Below, piece by piece: positions 46,816 to 59,268 of a stretch of DNA of 64,000 bases. Each line of letters begins with the position of its first letter. Within the stretch, counting starts at the first letter, position 1. A model generated the notes under the pieces. That model saw nothing but the letters and a program-made list of their open reading frames with translations, was not told the origin of the DNA and did not search any database. The stretch is taken from positions 35,836 to 99,835 of the forward strand of contig CAJNOP010000294.1 in assembly GCA_905250075.1 (NCBI GenBank). Reading direction: 5' to 3'. The DNA is from Rotaria sp. Silwood1 (Eukaryota > Rotifera > Eurotatoria > Philodinida > Philodinidae). The translations under genes were made by a program, and so were the position numbers.

Positions 46816-48756
46816 GCTTTCCTGCAAGCAGACAAAGAAAGAATGAAAAGCAAGCACAATTGAAAAATGTGCGTGTGTAAGAATAAAGCCCATTTTTTAC
46901 AGCATGACTCATTCGTGTGCTGTCACTATACAATTTAATCAAGGAAGAAAAATGGAAGACATCTGATATTGTGAAATACGGTTATTAGTGAACGTTGAAT
47001 TATATAACGAGAAAAGTGCTCTAAATCATCACCGGTTGAGACCAGTGCTAAGCGAGTCCTAATGCACGATTAAAGTATCTTCATTCATATTCACGCATAA
47101 ATCCTATAGGGGTTTGACCGAAAGCTTTTCATGACAGTTGTGTGTATTTGTACAATAATAATCTTTTTACATGTTTAGATAATTTAATTGAATCGATAGA
47201 TATAGGGCTATGCAAATCTAATTCAATATACTGACAGTTTTTATTCATGCAGTTTAAACAAAAAAGGATCAATTTTTATAAATTGAATGAGGTCATTGAG
47301 TTTCAAAGTTCTACTCAAACAATCAACATGTATAAGAAGGCAAGATTGTAGTAAACAAGCTTACCATCTAAGAGTAGAACTTGAATGGTGTTAACAGAAA
47401 ATTTACGATAGACAGAAGGTAGTTTATTTACGAAAATGAATGAGCAACTGACTGAAAGCTGTATTTATATATACATGTATATATACGTATGAATCATCCT
47501 ATGAAAAAAAAACCCAGTTGAAAAGCGCAGATAATGCCGGTAAATTCCAAGGTAAGAAAAAATAAATTGGGAAATTCCGACATGTGCATGTGCAGATGTG
47601 TGTCTTTCGTTAATTCGCACCCTCATCCACATAGCCATAAGTTCATGGTGTGAATCGAGCTCGAAATGACCAATGTTCGAATCGACATCCACCACTATTC
47701 CCATAATCCCATACTAGGAATGTCGTTAAGACGGGTACATTCAGTAGCTTCCCTACAAGATTTACTGAGTTCGTACATTTTCAGAAGAGAAGAACTTAAA
47801 TGAACAAATGTGCTGTGTAACCAAGTCTTTGCGAAAAGCAAGGAGTAAAAAAGCATACTTCTATACTTCTGAAGTACTTTATAAGTATAGAGATATTTAA
47901 AGGTAGATAGGACAATTTTTGTTAGCTTAAGATATTTATTAAAAAGCAAAAATAAAGAAAACCAGAAGAAAATAAACAATATCGATTTTAGTATTTTCTG
48001 CTTGCTCCAGTAACACGAAAAAGACGATCATTTGATAAATGACTATTGGTATCAGTTAAGAGCCAAGATACTGATTGTTTATGTAAATATTGATTATTCT
48101 CATTTATCGTAATTTTGCAGTGTAGGTGTGAGTGTGATTGCCGTCAATGCTAGAGTCGACACTCACACCCTAATTTTTCTATTTATTATCAATCATAGAT
48201 TATTTCGATTCATTTCGTATGTCAATTTTATATTATCTGTTTTATTACCATGCATTGATATTGTAATCTTTTATGAATATTAGTATTCGTTTCTGTTAGA
48301 TGTTCAACATTGTTTTTTTTTATTTATTATTATAGTTCAAACAAGTAACAGTTCTCTTTCTACGTATGTGTTTTCTTGTTTTCTGTTAATTAGTATGAGA
48401 AAGAAAAATAACATGCCGTTTTTTTCTCTTTGAATATATTAGCGCTAAAAAAATTCTAATAAAAAGAGGACTGATACTTCATCTTCTACTATAAGTTCTA
48501 CTTTCATTATTTGTTTATTATTATTTTTTAAATGAGAATCTATATGATAAAAACTGACTATGTTTCTCCTAATCCTTAAGTAAAAAATTATCTAAACCAT
48601 ATAGGAACAAATATACATGTCGACAAGTATGGAAAAGTATCTAGAAGTACAAAGTATGCTTGTTTTCCCTGGATTCTAGCATAAACTCATGTACAATAAC
48701 TAAATGCTCCAAGAGTCGGCCACAATTCAATCCTGATAATATTAATCAACTTATAC
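46816..48756. other. Intergenic, no gene recognised
   Basis: It includes a minus-strand upstream exon possibility for the 46815 gene, a short TA/GT microsatellite at about 47464-47489, and the perfect telomere-like hairpin at 48121-48172. No domain-bearing frame. Confidence 0.4.
48121..48172. repeat. Telomere-like hairpin
   Basis: GTAGGTGTGAGTGT (48122-48135) is repeated inverted as ACACTCACACCCTA (48159-48172) after a 23-base loop, 13 of 14 pairs matching. Confidence 0.75.
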
Positions 48757-49035
48757 TCATTCAACATCGACTGCAATTGACTCCCATCCGCGAATTTGAG
48801 TGACTAAGGAAAATAAGTTCTGTTTTGTGCCATTAAATCACAATTCATACCGGTTATATTGAATTCTAAATGAACAGGTTTGCAATCGACACACAAAGGA
48901 ATCATGTTGATCATCGTCTGAGATGAATGGCTGTAGATAATGCGTTTGAATTGTTACCTAAGAAGATAACGTGAGTATACATAAGACATTATTATGTTGG
49001 AATAAGAGGAAAAATATGATCGTAATTCGTAGCAT
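48757..49035 (-). CDS. Candidate small secreted protein, exon phase unresolved
   Basis: ATG 49035 opens into a signal-peptide-like run (MLRITIIFFLLFQHNN). Downstream a 47-base intron (GTATGA to TTCCTTAG) separates two short coding-like exons. Depending on the first intron (40 bases from a GTTATC donor, or about 63 from GTATAC), the mature part reads either CVDCKPVHLEFNI then IRGWESIAVDVE to a stop at 48757, or FVCRLQTCSFRIQYN then GVNCSRC to a stop at 48761. Both are open and plausible, and neither matches a family I know. Short intron sizes agree with the other genes here. Confidence 0.3.
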
Positions 49036-50914
49036 AGTTTTCTATTATGGTGATTATAGATTTCTTCGGGATTTGTTTTGTGCTGATTCTATTATCACAG
49101 AGCAAATGCTCGATTTTGGACAAAAGATTTTTTGATAATATATATTTACAATAACATTGATTATATTATATACAGGTTGTATCTCCTTATGTATATATAA
49201 GATAGTATAATCTGCGTCTTAAATTTAAGAATGATGAATTAATATTATTATATTTGTTGCAGTGTATCTGAGAATAAAAGCAACGTTTTATCTCAAACGT
49301 GTGCTAGCCAACATATATTTATCAGTATTTTAGTATCATTAGAAGATAACAAGAATGAAGCAAAGCTCTTCTATAGAGAATTTTTTACTATAATTTTGAT
49401 ACATAATATCAATTTTTTGCCTTATTTCCTATGAATGATAAATTTACATTAAAAAAAATTGCTAAAACCAGAAGTAACTTAACAGGAAAAAGAGAACTAC
49501 GACATTGAATTACAAGCCTACCGTAAGAATGTAACATTCTCCCTGTAATAATGATCTTTAGTTCTCATCGAGAATTTTTTTTCTCTTCTTGTGTCCATCA
49601 TCAGAACTATAGTTGGCATATCTTTAGTGCTGAATCACAAGTGTTTAATCTATTGAAGGACTTCCTTCGTTAGTGAATGACTTAAGTAATGACTGTCTCA
49701 TTCGATCTTACTATTCAACCTCAGACGAATCTGTACAACTAATTATAATAATAGTCGAGAAGTTTGATGTATGGTGGTTTTTGCTGAGGATATATCTTCT
49801 TTATTATTCGATAAACAACAATAAAAAGTGCACAATAGAGGAAACCATCAATATTGGTATTTTTCTACAATAATGAATAAAAGTAAGACATTATTATTAC
49901 ATGTAACTAATAAATGTTGTACAGTTTCACTCATATTTGACCTATTTTATTGAGAATTTCATTTCGTTGCTTTATTCCGAACAATTCTAAGTACGGGAAT
50001 TTAACTAACTGATGTATGTTCTTGTGCGGAAGGATAACTCTTGAAAAAAAAAATTGAATTTTTATTTTGTGATTGATCTTAATGTTCATTATAACGTATA
50101 CTTCAAGTCTGCAACAGGTTTTCAGATTTAATCTCAATTAATTGAGAATACTGCTAGTATATATGACTATAAGAAAAAAAAAAAACGTTTATCTTTTTTT
50201 TTCTTACTATAAAGAATAACAAAAGAAATCAAATATATCGATATTTTACATTGTTTTTCTTCTACATATTACGGTCAAAATTATAATCAATGACATTTCA
50301 CATGTTTTATAAACAACGAAATGAAAAATAGAAATTTTGTTTTTAACAATTATAGAAAAGCTCACAAAATATATTTCGAAATGTAACGACAGGATCAAAC
50401 AGTAAGAATCTCGAGTCCGAGACACTAACCCGACAAGCTTTAATAAAGATCTTACTAAGCAAAAAAAATCAATATCAGATTAGCCTTGTTCTATTGTTAT
50501 AATTTGAGCACATTTGAAGCTTGTTAGCTGTAGGAAAAATTCTCCAATTAATCGAAATTACCGTGACCAACAGTAATCACAAGGTTAGTGTATTTTGTAT
50601 AATGAGATATGTAAAAGTATACTTCATTCATACCTTGGTTAAAATTTAGATTTAGATGAGACTCCGAATTTTTCATTATAATAACGTATACATTAGATAT
50701 GCTTATTCTTGTTCTTCTTCTCAATTACATATAGAATCCATTTTGTTGAATAGCAAAAAGGTTCCATAGAAAAGCAAAAAAAGAATAATCATTATTTTTT
50801 TTCTACTAATAAAATAATTGATGTCTATTATTTTAACTTTTAGATTATAATAAATTATTTATTTACTTGATGAATAATATTCATCATTATAATACGATTA
50901 TTTATTTGAGTTGA
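49036..50914. other. Intergenic, no gene recognised
   Basis: AT-rich. The plus-strand frame 49673-49873 and the minus-strand frame 49931-50137 show no domain or good start. Confidence 0.4.
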
Positions 50915-52334
50915 TCATGTATATGTTTGATCAATAATATGTATAAGACGATTAATATATTCATTTTTTTCTTCAACTATTTTATCTAATTGTCGTTTAA
51001 ATTCATTTTCAAGAAAATGATTCTGATTTTCAAGTATAAGATTTTTTTCGTGAAGATAATGTACATCATGATGAGCATAATTTATTTTTTCACGTATTTG
51101 CTAAATAAAAAAAAATTCAAATGTAATTGATCTCTATATAAAAATATTAACAAGATACTTATTACATATAAATAGAATACTATATATAGCCGTCTGGGAA
51201 AGACATCTTACAAGTGCTTAAAGAATGCAATAACAATGTGTAGAAATTAAATCTCATTCTCATACACATACTTCAGAATAACAGTACAAAAAAATATATA
51301 TATTTCGAATACACAAAAACACATTTGTTATAACCCTTTTCTTTTTGTTTAAGAAAATATGAATTTGTCCTATCTAGAAAAAAAAAATTCTAATCATATT
51401 TTTAATAAACAATAATCAAATATGTATTAACAGAAATTTCTTTGTAAATATTGCGTAAATTATTGTGAATATAAATCATACAAACCTTTAATCCTTCAGA
51501 AAAATCTTTATCATCTATATTAAGATCTTGTAATAAATATCTAAAACGTAAAATTGCAATCAGTGTTTGTCCTTTTAACCATAATTTCATAGTTATTTCA
51601 TGTTCTTGTCCTTCATATAAATGATAATCACATTCAATTGCATTCAAAACATATTGATAGGAAAGAAGATTCTACAAAATCATATTTAAAAGTAATTTAC
51701 AACAAGAAAAAACATTCTATTATTTTCAAAAGACTTTATACTTTTAAATTAATAGATGCTGTAACCGCAACAACTTGACTTGTTTCTAATGAACGATTTA
51801 CTCGTGAATCTTGATTCGATTGAGATAAAATTGGATTTTGTTGAACAATATTTTCTATTGTATTTGTATTTTTTTTTTAAATTTATTCTTAATTCTTCAT
51901 GATAGTCATTTATAATCTATATAAGAAGAATAATAGTTTTCTATTTCTCAATAAATAAATTTTTATATTCCTTCTGATGATGAATGTTCATTGGTAATAA
52001 GTTTTCATTCGGTATGATTAATTCCAGTTATTCTATCTGTTTGTTTTATTAATTTAATATTATGATCATGATTATTCAAAACCTCAAAGAAAATAAATAT
52101 AACCAACCTTGACAATCATGAACATCTTACTTCATTCATTCTTCTTTTTTTCTCTCTCTCTCTCTCTCTAGTCTTTTCTCTTGATAAATAAATCAAAACA
52201 ACAAAAGAAATGATGTATGTATATGCAAACAAAGCTCGAAACACCTGGACAAGAAAAAGAAAGAATTTGAAAGAAATAAAAACTTATGTACCTTTTGTTG
52301 TTGTTGTTCGTTTGAATAATTTTTAATGTATTGA
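50915..52334 (-). pseudogene. Coiled-coil protein gene with a homopolymer frameshift
   Basis: Exons 51671-51486 (62 codons, with HLYEGQEHEITMKLWLKGQT) and 51100-50915 (62 codons, with NQNHFLENEFKRQLDKIVEE) join in phase 0 across a 385-base intron and end in a charged coiled coil. The upstream exon 51916-51742 (IINDYHEELRINL, then QSNQDSRVNRSLETSQ) also has clean splice sites. Its 175 bases are not a multiple of three: the frame shifts at a run of ten T on the plus strand (51869-51878). A mini-exon ending in EQQQQQK (near 52290-52334) may lie farther upstream. It is either a sequencing or assembly slip in a working gene or a recent pseudogene. No family recognised; the helical tail suggests a structural or ciliary protein, but that is a guess. 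Confidence 0.5.
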
Positions 52335-54439
52335 AACTAAAATGAAGCAAATTATTGTACAATTACCGTTCAGAGAAACACTCTAGATTAATTCTCTGTG
52401 TTGGCTTCCTTCATACCAAGATATCAACGAGAGGATTATTAATCGATATAAACACTCCCTTTTTTTGTTGTTGTATAGCATTATATTTTCTCCTTCAAAC
52501 TAATATTGCTGTTCGATATATAGACATGAAGTCGATGATAAGAAAAAACAACAATATGACATAAGAATAGAAATAATATGCAGACACTTAGAAATGAATT
52601 CGTTTAAAGATTATATAATCTTTTGAATAAAAATTGAATTGTTAAGTGAAAAGTTTTTTTTTTTCGAAATGTTTTCTTAAATGAAATTTATTTATATATG
52701 CAAAAATGGAGATCATCAACGTTAGAAAAGAGTAATATAATATAGTTTCAATATCATCGAATAAATTCGAATTTAAAATTTGATCACATCTTATATGAAT
52801 TAATAATTATATTTATAAAGATTTATTTAATCAATGTAAAATCTAAACACTAATTCATAGATAAATTTCTATGTGTTGAAAGATATATCATAGAGAACCT
52901 ACAATACAGGTGACTTTTTATTATCACTTTTATACCTAATATTTAACATAAGTTGTCTTATCACATATATATATATCAAAATGAGTAAGAGTAAAGTTAT
53001 CAATGACAATTAACTCTTCTTGAGCGAACACATGTCTCCATGGTATATATGGTCTTTCTTAATAATATTTTAGTTAAGAATATTGACAATAAGATAATAA
53101 GAAAAGAATATACGAGGATCGTTCAACAAGTTCTAAAACTAATTTTGTTTAAAACCAAAAAAGAAGTACTGTTGCGTTAGTATTTTTGCTTAACGGTAGC
53201 TCTTATCTTGATATATCAAGGATGTATAGTTTTCCATGTGATATTACTAAATCTTGTGAAAAGTCAAACATTGCGCCTGTACAAAGCAAAATAGCTGTTT
53301 CAACGCAGTTCTTAACCTGTCTCTTGGAACAACTTCAACTCAACATTATTGCTTTTTGTAAAAAAAATGAGATATTACAATAATCGAAATGTAATTGATG
53401 CGTTTCCACTAAACAAATTATTAGTTTCTATAGTAGGCAGAATTAAAGTAAATAGTAAGTTTTGTAGAGTAAACTTTTCTGTACAAGTCTGAGGGATTAA
53501 AAACTGTTTTACATTTTGAATTTTATAGTCTTCAATAGAATTACACAATTGTGTTCTGTGTGGCAATGATTTAGACCTTTTGAAACAATCTAATGTTAGT
53601 TGTCCAGTTTTGCCTCAGAAGTATCTCATATATTCGACGTGACTATCCGGTTTTGAATAGAAAATGTGATCAAAACGATGGAAGTATGACTCGATCGGGT
53701 ATCAGAAACGTTCAATAAACCGGTTTCCAGTTCGAAAATTTTGGAATCGATGGCTTCTACTGAACATACAGGAAGGTCAGACAGTTGATGAAACTGAATC
53801 AAATCAATTCATTTGATTATAACATGACAGCTACTATTGTTATTCTAAACTTATAATAGATAGATGACAGCCTTTAGCAAGGTTCAATCGCGACAATGTT
53901 CTGCTCAACCCTCATCTATTATAAAACTATTTATCTTAGCGTCAATCATTTATGAATTACTTTATTGTGTAAAGATTATATATCTTGTTTCTGATCGTCT
54001 AATCCTTTTGAACAGATATAATGTCAAAGCCATCGGACGATTTTTTTAGTTGGGATGAAATCATTATAATAATTTGAACGACGACCATACCTTCGAATGT
54101 TTTTTATACTGTTGAAATTTTCATATTCTTAGTCTTTTGACTTTCATAAAATTATTTTTATGATAAGGCATACTTATATCCACTTATATAGCATCAATTC
54201 TAAATATGCCGGACAATGATCTTTGGCAAAGAGTCAAATTGATTATACGGATATTTGAATATTCTTTCATAGACGCATTCACACCAAGAAACGCGGCTTC
54301 AATTCTTGACTAGGCAAGTCGCAGACAAATGGACCAGTATATCACGCTCTGAAGACTCATCCTTTAAAGATTGAGAAAAAAAGTCGCGTCATTCTTGTAT
54401 TTTATTTATGCTCGTTATTCAAAAAGTTATTTTCAAAAT
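52335..54439. other. Intergenic, degraded coding-like and transposon-end-like fragments
   Basis: CGAGGATCGTTCAACAAGTT at 53114-53133 has the look of a mariner terminal repeat, but no matching opposite end was found. Short frames at 53186-53383 (plus) and 53375-53566 (minus) have protein-like composition but no known domain and no ATG start. Confidence 0.35.
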
Positions 54440-54661
54440 TTATTTCTTTTCGTGAGATAATTTGATATTTTTGCGACAAATAGGACACACTCGTCTTGTG
54501 AGTTGTAATAAACATTGCTGATGAAATACGTGATGACATTTTGTTATTTTTGCATTTTTTGACCACATTAAATCTAAACATATTGGGCATTCACCATAGT
54601 ATTCTTCGTATCTTACTTGGCCATCTGCTTCTAAGAGTTTTACTAGATATTCTATCTCACC
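54440..54661 (-). CDS. RING-finger segment downstream of the AIG1 GTPase (different frame)
   Basis: The 74-codon frame encodes a complete C3HC4/H2-type RING: ECPICLDLMW, KCHHVFHQQCLLQL, VCPICRKN, eight metal ligands in order. The segment before it (LVKLLEADGQVRYEEYYG) is helical. It starts exactly where the GTPase frame ends but one base out of phase, so it is either the C-terminus of that protein after a frameshift, or a separate exon reached by an intron I could not confirm. RING domains recruit E2 enzymes and give ubiquitin-ligase activity. It has no ATG of its own at the right place, favouring a fused ancestor. Confidence 0.7.
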   Translation of the reverse strand, partial: GEIEYLVKLLEADGQVRYEEYYGECPICLDLMWSKNAKITKCHHVFHQQCLLQLTRRVCPICRKNIKLSHEKK

Positions 54662-55217
54662 TTTGTCTTCTAGTCAGTAGCACTTTATCGATTTCTTCGT
54701 CATCATCTACATTATTATCGCCAAAGATAACATTTTGGACTTGTTTAATAATATTACATATATCTTTGTCACTTTTATTTTTTTCTAGATACAATTGTGT
54801 CGTCATTGATTTATCTTTACAATGCGTAAAGACAATTGTACAGTACTTTAGAATACCTTGATCAAATACTGTTGTCAAAAATTCAATATAATGATGTATG
54901 TCATTTGATATATGACCGTATCTCAAACATAAATAAACTCGATTATAGCCAACCATGGATTGTTTAATGACGCATTTTAAAGAGCGAAAAATTTCATTAT
55001 GATCAAATCGATTATCACCGAAATCAATAGAATCTGTATAAGCATATGTTGGACAATCATAATAAGTAGTAAAAACAGATGTAACACCAGAAGATGTATC
55101 ATTAGTAATAGCAGGTATTAACAAAGATTCTTTCTTGACATCATCATTGAATAAACCATTAATTAGCGTTGATTTACCTGAACCAGTTGGACCGATGAAT
55201 AGAATACGTTTTGTCAT
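54657..55217 (-). CDS. AIG1/GIMAP-like GTPase
   Basis: A 186-residue frame from ATG 55217. The P-loop GPTGSGKST (residues 9-17) opens the protein, as in AIG1-type GTPases. DSIDFGD (62-68) stands at the switch II position, and FTHCKD (130-135) is the G4 motif in the AIG1 style (T-x-x-D rather than NKxD). These are immune-associated nucleotide-binding proteins that scaffold on membranes in plants and animals. The frame ends in an acidic stretch (DNNVDDDEEIDKV) and RRQR just before a RING finger in another frame, so the natural product was probably longer. It is followed upstream, on the same strand, by the TIR gene at 56031-58216. Confidence 0.75.
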   Translation of the reverse strand: MTKRILFIGPTGSGKSTLINGLFNDDVKKESLLIPAITNDTSSGVTSVFTTYYDCPTYAYTDSIDFGDNRFDHNEIFRSLKCVIKQSMVGYNRVYLCLRYGHISNDIHHYIEFLTTVFDQGILKYCTIVFTHCKDKSMTTQLYLEKNKSDKDICNIIKQVQNVIFGDNNVDDDEEIDKVLLTRRQR

Positions 55218-56030
55218 TTCTACTTCAAAATATAAAAATAATAGTAATAGAAAGTTATGACATATTTATATTTGTAAAAAAGGTTTTTTTCAATTTACAG
55301 TGCGACGAAGTAATTATTTAAGAAAAGAATACGATAAAGAAAGCCAGTAAGATACGATTTTAAAAAGAAACTTGTTAAAATTCTTTATGATGGTTTTTAA
55401 CGATTTATTTAACACATTAAAGTGCACAGTTATTGCTAAGCATGTTAGTGTCTTGGATATGGACGTTCATTTAACCGATAACTGCACACACACTTCACAT
55501 TCCATCCACATAGTACTCTCTAATCGCCTTTTTTTTAATTTTCCGAGAGCATCAAATCGACCAGTGTTTTATCTATCTGAAGCACTTCTGCCAAAACTCT
55601 ATCAACAAAATAGTTGTTCACTAGGTTCTGAAATTGTACAAAAAAAATTATGAAGAAGTGTTCAAAATATTTAACGCCTGTTCTAATTATTTTAGTATTG
55701 TAATACCTTGAGTAAAACTATGTACAAAAATGTTAACACGAAAATTGTAAAAATACTTTTTTTCTTTACTATAAAGCATCACATAGCAGACCAGATGATA
55801 GGTTGGTAAAATATCTTGTCTCACAGACCGATGATGAGGACATGATCCTTTGTTTTTTTTTTATTATTCAAGAAACACGTGTAAATATCAAAAACCTTTT
55901 ACATAGGTCAGATTTCCTCTGCTTGTAGTCTGTTTATTGCCATGTTCAACAACAATCATTGCAATTATGCCTGATGTATATATTATAAAAACTATTCAAA
56001 TAGATGTATAACATAGTATTGAATGTTTAT
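55218..56030. promoter_or_regulatory. Spacer between TIR gene and AIG1 gene
   Basis: 813 bases containing the promoter or 5' UTR of the GTPase and the 3' end of the TIR gene. A plus-strand open frame (55372-55653) starts without ATG and has no domain, so it is left out. Confidence 0.35.
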
Positions 56031-58216
56031 TCATTTTTTTAGAACTGCCAGCAAAGTGCACAGTAATATAATAGTTTGGACCAATTTCATGAATAGATTG
56101 AAATCGAATTGATTTTCTTGCCGGTGTTGTGCATGAAGTAGTGACAAATATTGATTATGGTTCTCTAATGATCGATTAACTAATTGATGCAAAGATTCAG
56201 TATCCCTCGCATGTTGTTGCTGTTGTCTGACAATAAGTTCTGTCAATTGTTGAATGTGTTGTATAAGTTGTTCTGAGATACGATCATTTTTTTCTTGTTC
56301 TTGTTGTCTATGTTCAAGTTGTATTGATGGTTGATTTTGATTGAAAAGTTGTTGTTGTAGATAAGCATAATTTGGCTGTTGTTCTTCTTGAACATGGATA
56401 AGTGATGACAAACGTTCATTTTGATTTATCTGTTGTTGCATAAAATTTGTATTAGCTTGTTCTTGAAAACGAATAAATGCTGCTATTCGTTCATCATATT
56501 TGAGAAGATATTGTTGATTACGAGCATAAATTTCTTCTTGAATTCGAACTAATTCTGCTAATTTTTTATCATTTTCTAGAAGATGTTGAATAAGACAATC
56601 ATTATCGTTTGTTTCTAATTGTCTAGTATCAACACTGTTAGATTGATCGTTTTGAAACGATTCTAAAGTTTCAGGAGAAAATCCTTGAATAAGTTTGTAG
56701 AGAATTGTACCAAATTCACTTTCAGTGAGGTTTTCTCGACGAAGATAACAATTTCTAATGGATTCTATGTGATCAGAAATAAAAGCATTGAAATGATCAC
56801 GGAAATCCATATCCATAATAGTCGCTGCTATATTCCATAGAATAAAATAAATGTATGTAAATATTTCTGTAAGAAAAAAATGTATCATTTACCAGATTTT
56901 ATGCCTAATCCTATTTCAATTGCATTGATTTCATCAATTAATTCTTCGAATTTTTCATCAAATTTATCTTCATCGAACAATTCAATATGCTTGAGATCAG
57001 ATTTAATGATACCAAGACCACCGGATGGACGAAATGTTTTTTCAACCATACAAGGAATAACGGGAATTTTTCTTTCAACAGCATATTTAGCTTCTAAGAA
57101 ATAGATTCTATTATTATTACATTGAGATTAACAGATATTGATAGCTTACCTTTTGTACAAAAGGCACTTTTAGAATAACCATCAGTTATACATAGAAGAA
57201 CAACATAAGAATTTTCGACTGCCTCACCCATGCTATCAAGTACACTACCGTGTAGATCTTTCTTGTCGAACCATACATTATAATGTCGTTCCTATTCATA
57301 CAAACCAAGATTAATGTTTTTAAAGACAAAAAGATGTATCAATATTTTTTTGTAAATCAAAATTAGAACTACTAAAACTTATTTATTCATTAGTGAAAAA
57401 TATTGTCTTAAAAACAACAGCGAATTGTTTAATTTATAATTCAATCAATAAACTATAGTGTTTCATAAAAAAATATTTTTTGTGAAGATAAAGAATAATG
57501 TTATTGATAATCTGATTGAGATAGACGTAGTTTAACGCAATTAAAACTAACTCTCAAGAATTATTTACCGTGAGACGATCATAGATTTTTTGTGCAATAT
57601 CTGATGCTGATGCATGATTATAGCTAATCATAATATGTTTTTTCTTTTTTATTTGCTGTTGATTATTGTCTGTAGTTGTGTGATTCACATTAAGTTCTGA
57701 ATCATCTTCAATAGAACAAGAAAAATAAATTTTGGTATAAATCATATCATTATCATACGTATTATTGATTGTACACATGGCTGAACACTAGTACTAGCGA
57801 GTTGTGAATTTACATCTGAGATAATGTTGTTATTGATATTGTCAATATTTTGATTATCAACATTTGGGATGGATAAAACTCTTGTTTGTATCAGTCCAAG
57901 AATGCGTGTGTTAGTCAAATGTCCTTCGTTGATAAAGGCATCTAAATGAATCGGAAAACTGAATATATTATTTTTCTAACTGACAAACTGACCTGCTTGT
58001 TCAGCGATCGGTTCAGATGTTTTCTCATCATCATCATCATTATCATCATCATTTGATTGTAGAAAATCAATATTATGGTACTGCGATGATAAATTTTCAT
58101 GAATATCATCATTGTTGATGTCTACAAACAATAGTTAATAAAGTAATATGCATAAAAAATAACTTACTGTTATTTAATGAAACATTGTCAGTTGTACTAT
58201 TCGATTTATCTTCCAT
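56031..58216 (-). CDS. TIR-domain protein with coiled coil and C-terminal membrane anchor
   Basis: Seven exons by splice signals and phase: 58216-58168, 58121-57993, 57941-57759, 57705-57569, 57291-57150, 57093-56893 and 56827-56031, giving 545 residues. The introns are 46-65 bases except one of 277. Residues 1-140 are a disordered Asn/Asp-rich leader. The TIR domain (about 142-280) has HIMISYNHAS, YNVWFDKKDLHGS, SYVVLLCITDGYSKSAFC and KIPVIPCMVEKTFRPSGGLG. CTKE places Glu214 at the catalytic Glu of TIR NADases (WCxxE), and its codon is split by an intron. Residues 285-520 are Gln-rich coiled coil and 524-543 (LFMKLVQTIILLCTLLAVL) a tail anchor. It probably oligomerises on a membrane and hydrolyses NAD+ or signals; activity is inferred. 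Confidence 0.72.
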
Positions 58217-59268
58217 TGCTTCTTGTGATTCAGAAAGTTTTTCTTGTTTTCTTAATAACGGATTACAGGTAATTAAAATCGTACTTAATCTATTCCGACC
58301 AAAAAAAAAGTTTGAAAATTTTATTCTACTCAAAAGAAAATCGTGTTTATCCTCATGAAGACACCATATTTATTTTACTCGACCGAGGAAGTGATGTATA
58401 GGTTGTCACATAAAAAATAGTTAAAAATAATTGTGGGTTATGTACATATTTTTTTTTCTTTTACTCTTGTCGAAAGGAAATTGTACTGATGTCTATCAGA
58501 AAAGGCCATATTTATTAAAGCCTCCACACATATTAGGAGACCCTCCGCCTCCCAAATCGGCGATTCGTTAGCTCTTCTATCATGTTTTTATTTTTTTTTC
58601 CTATTAATGTAAGTTTCTCAGCTTCGATTCAATTTTTTTTTCTGTTCTTTATGACATTCAAGGCAGTTTGTACTTGAGTCATATAAAATGTCATTAAGAG
58701 AAATAGGTTTACACCATGTAAAAAATCATATCCTTTATGGAAGAGATGTGTTTTGAGTACCATATTAGTTCTATGTGAGATGGGATACAAAATAGTATCT
58801 TTAACAACAAAAATAATATCTACATAATATCAGATGGATAGAACCGTAGATAAATGTGTGAATAAAGGAATAGATGATGGTGAGAATAAGAATATAAGTC
58901 TATATGAGTTGATGTTATCACAATTCACGTGGTCTGCACATATATATGCGGTAATTTTTCATTTTTCTCTTTTCACGAACAGGTAACTGTATGATTGTTT
59001 TGATAATTGAATAAGAAAAAACATAGCTTATGAATAATGATGTAATCGTATGTTCTCATCTACTAGTTTCAATAGTGAAAACTGAACAAAGACAGCTGAT
59101 CCTGAAGAATATGCTAGAAGACCAAAAAAATCTAACATTTTTTCTAATTGATTGTATGAAATAATAACATTTTATGAGAGAAAAATAAGATAAACGTTGA
59201 GTAAAAACATAATCAGCACAAAAAGACTTATAAAAATAATTATCATTCAGCGTAGCTAAAATTATTTA
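58217..59268. other. Intergenic, no gene recognised
   Basis: Upstream of the TIR gene to the left end of the mariner. AT-rich, no domain-bearing frame. The promoter and any 5' exon of the TIR gene would be here. Confidence 0.4.

Noticed and set aside
53186..53566. Adjacent plus and minus frames with protein-like composition
   Set aside because: No domain, no good starts, opposite strands; at most transposon scraps.
55372..55653. 93-codon plus-strand frame between TIR and AIG1 genes
   Set aside because: It starts without ATG and shows no domain; probably chance.
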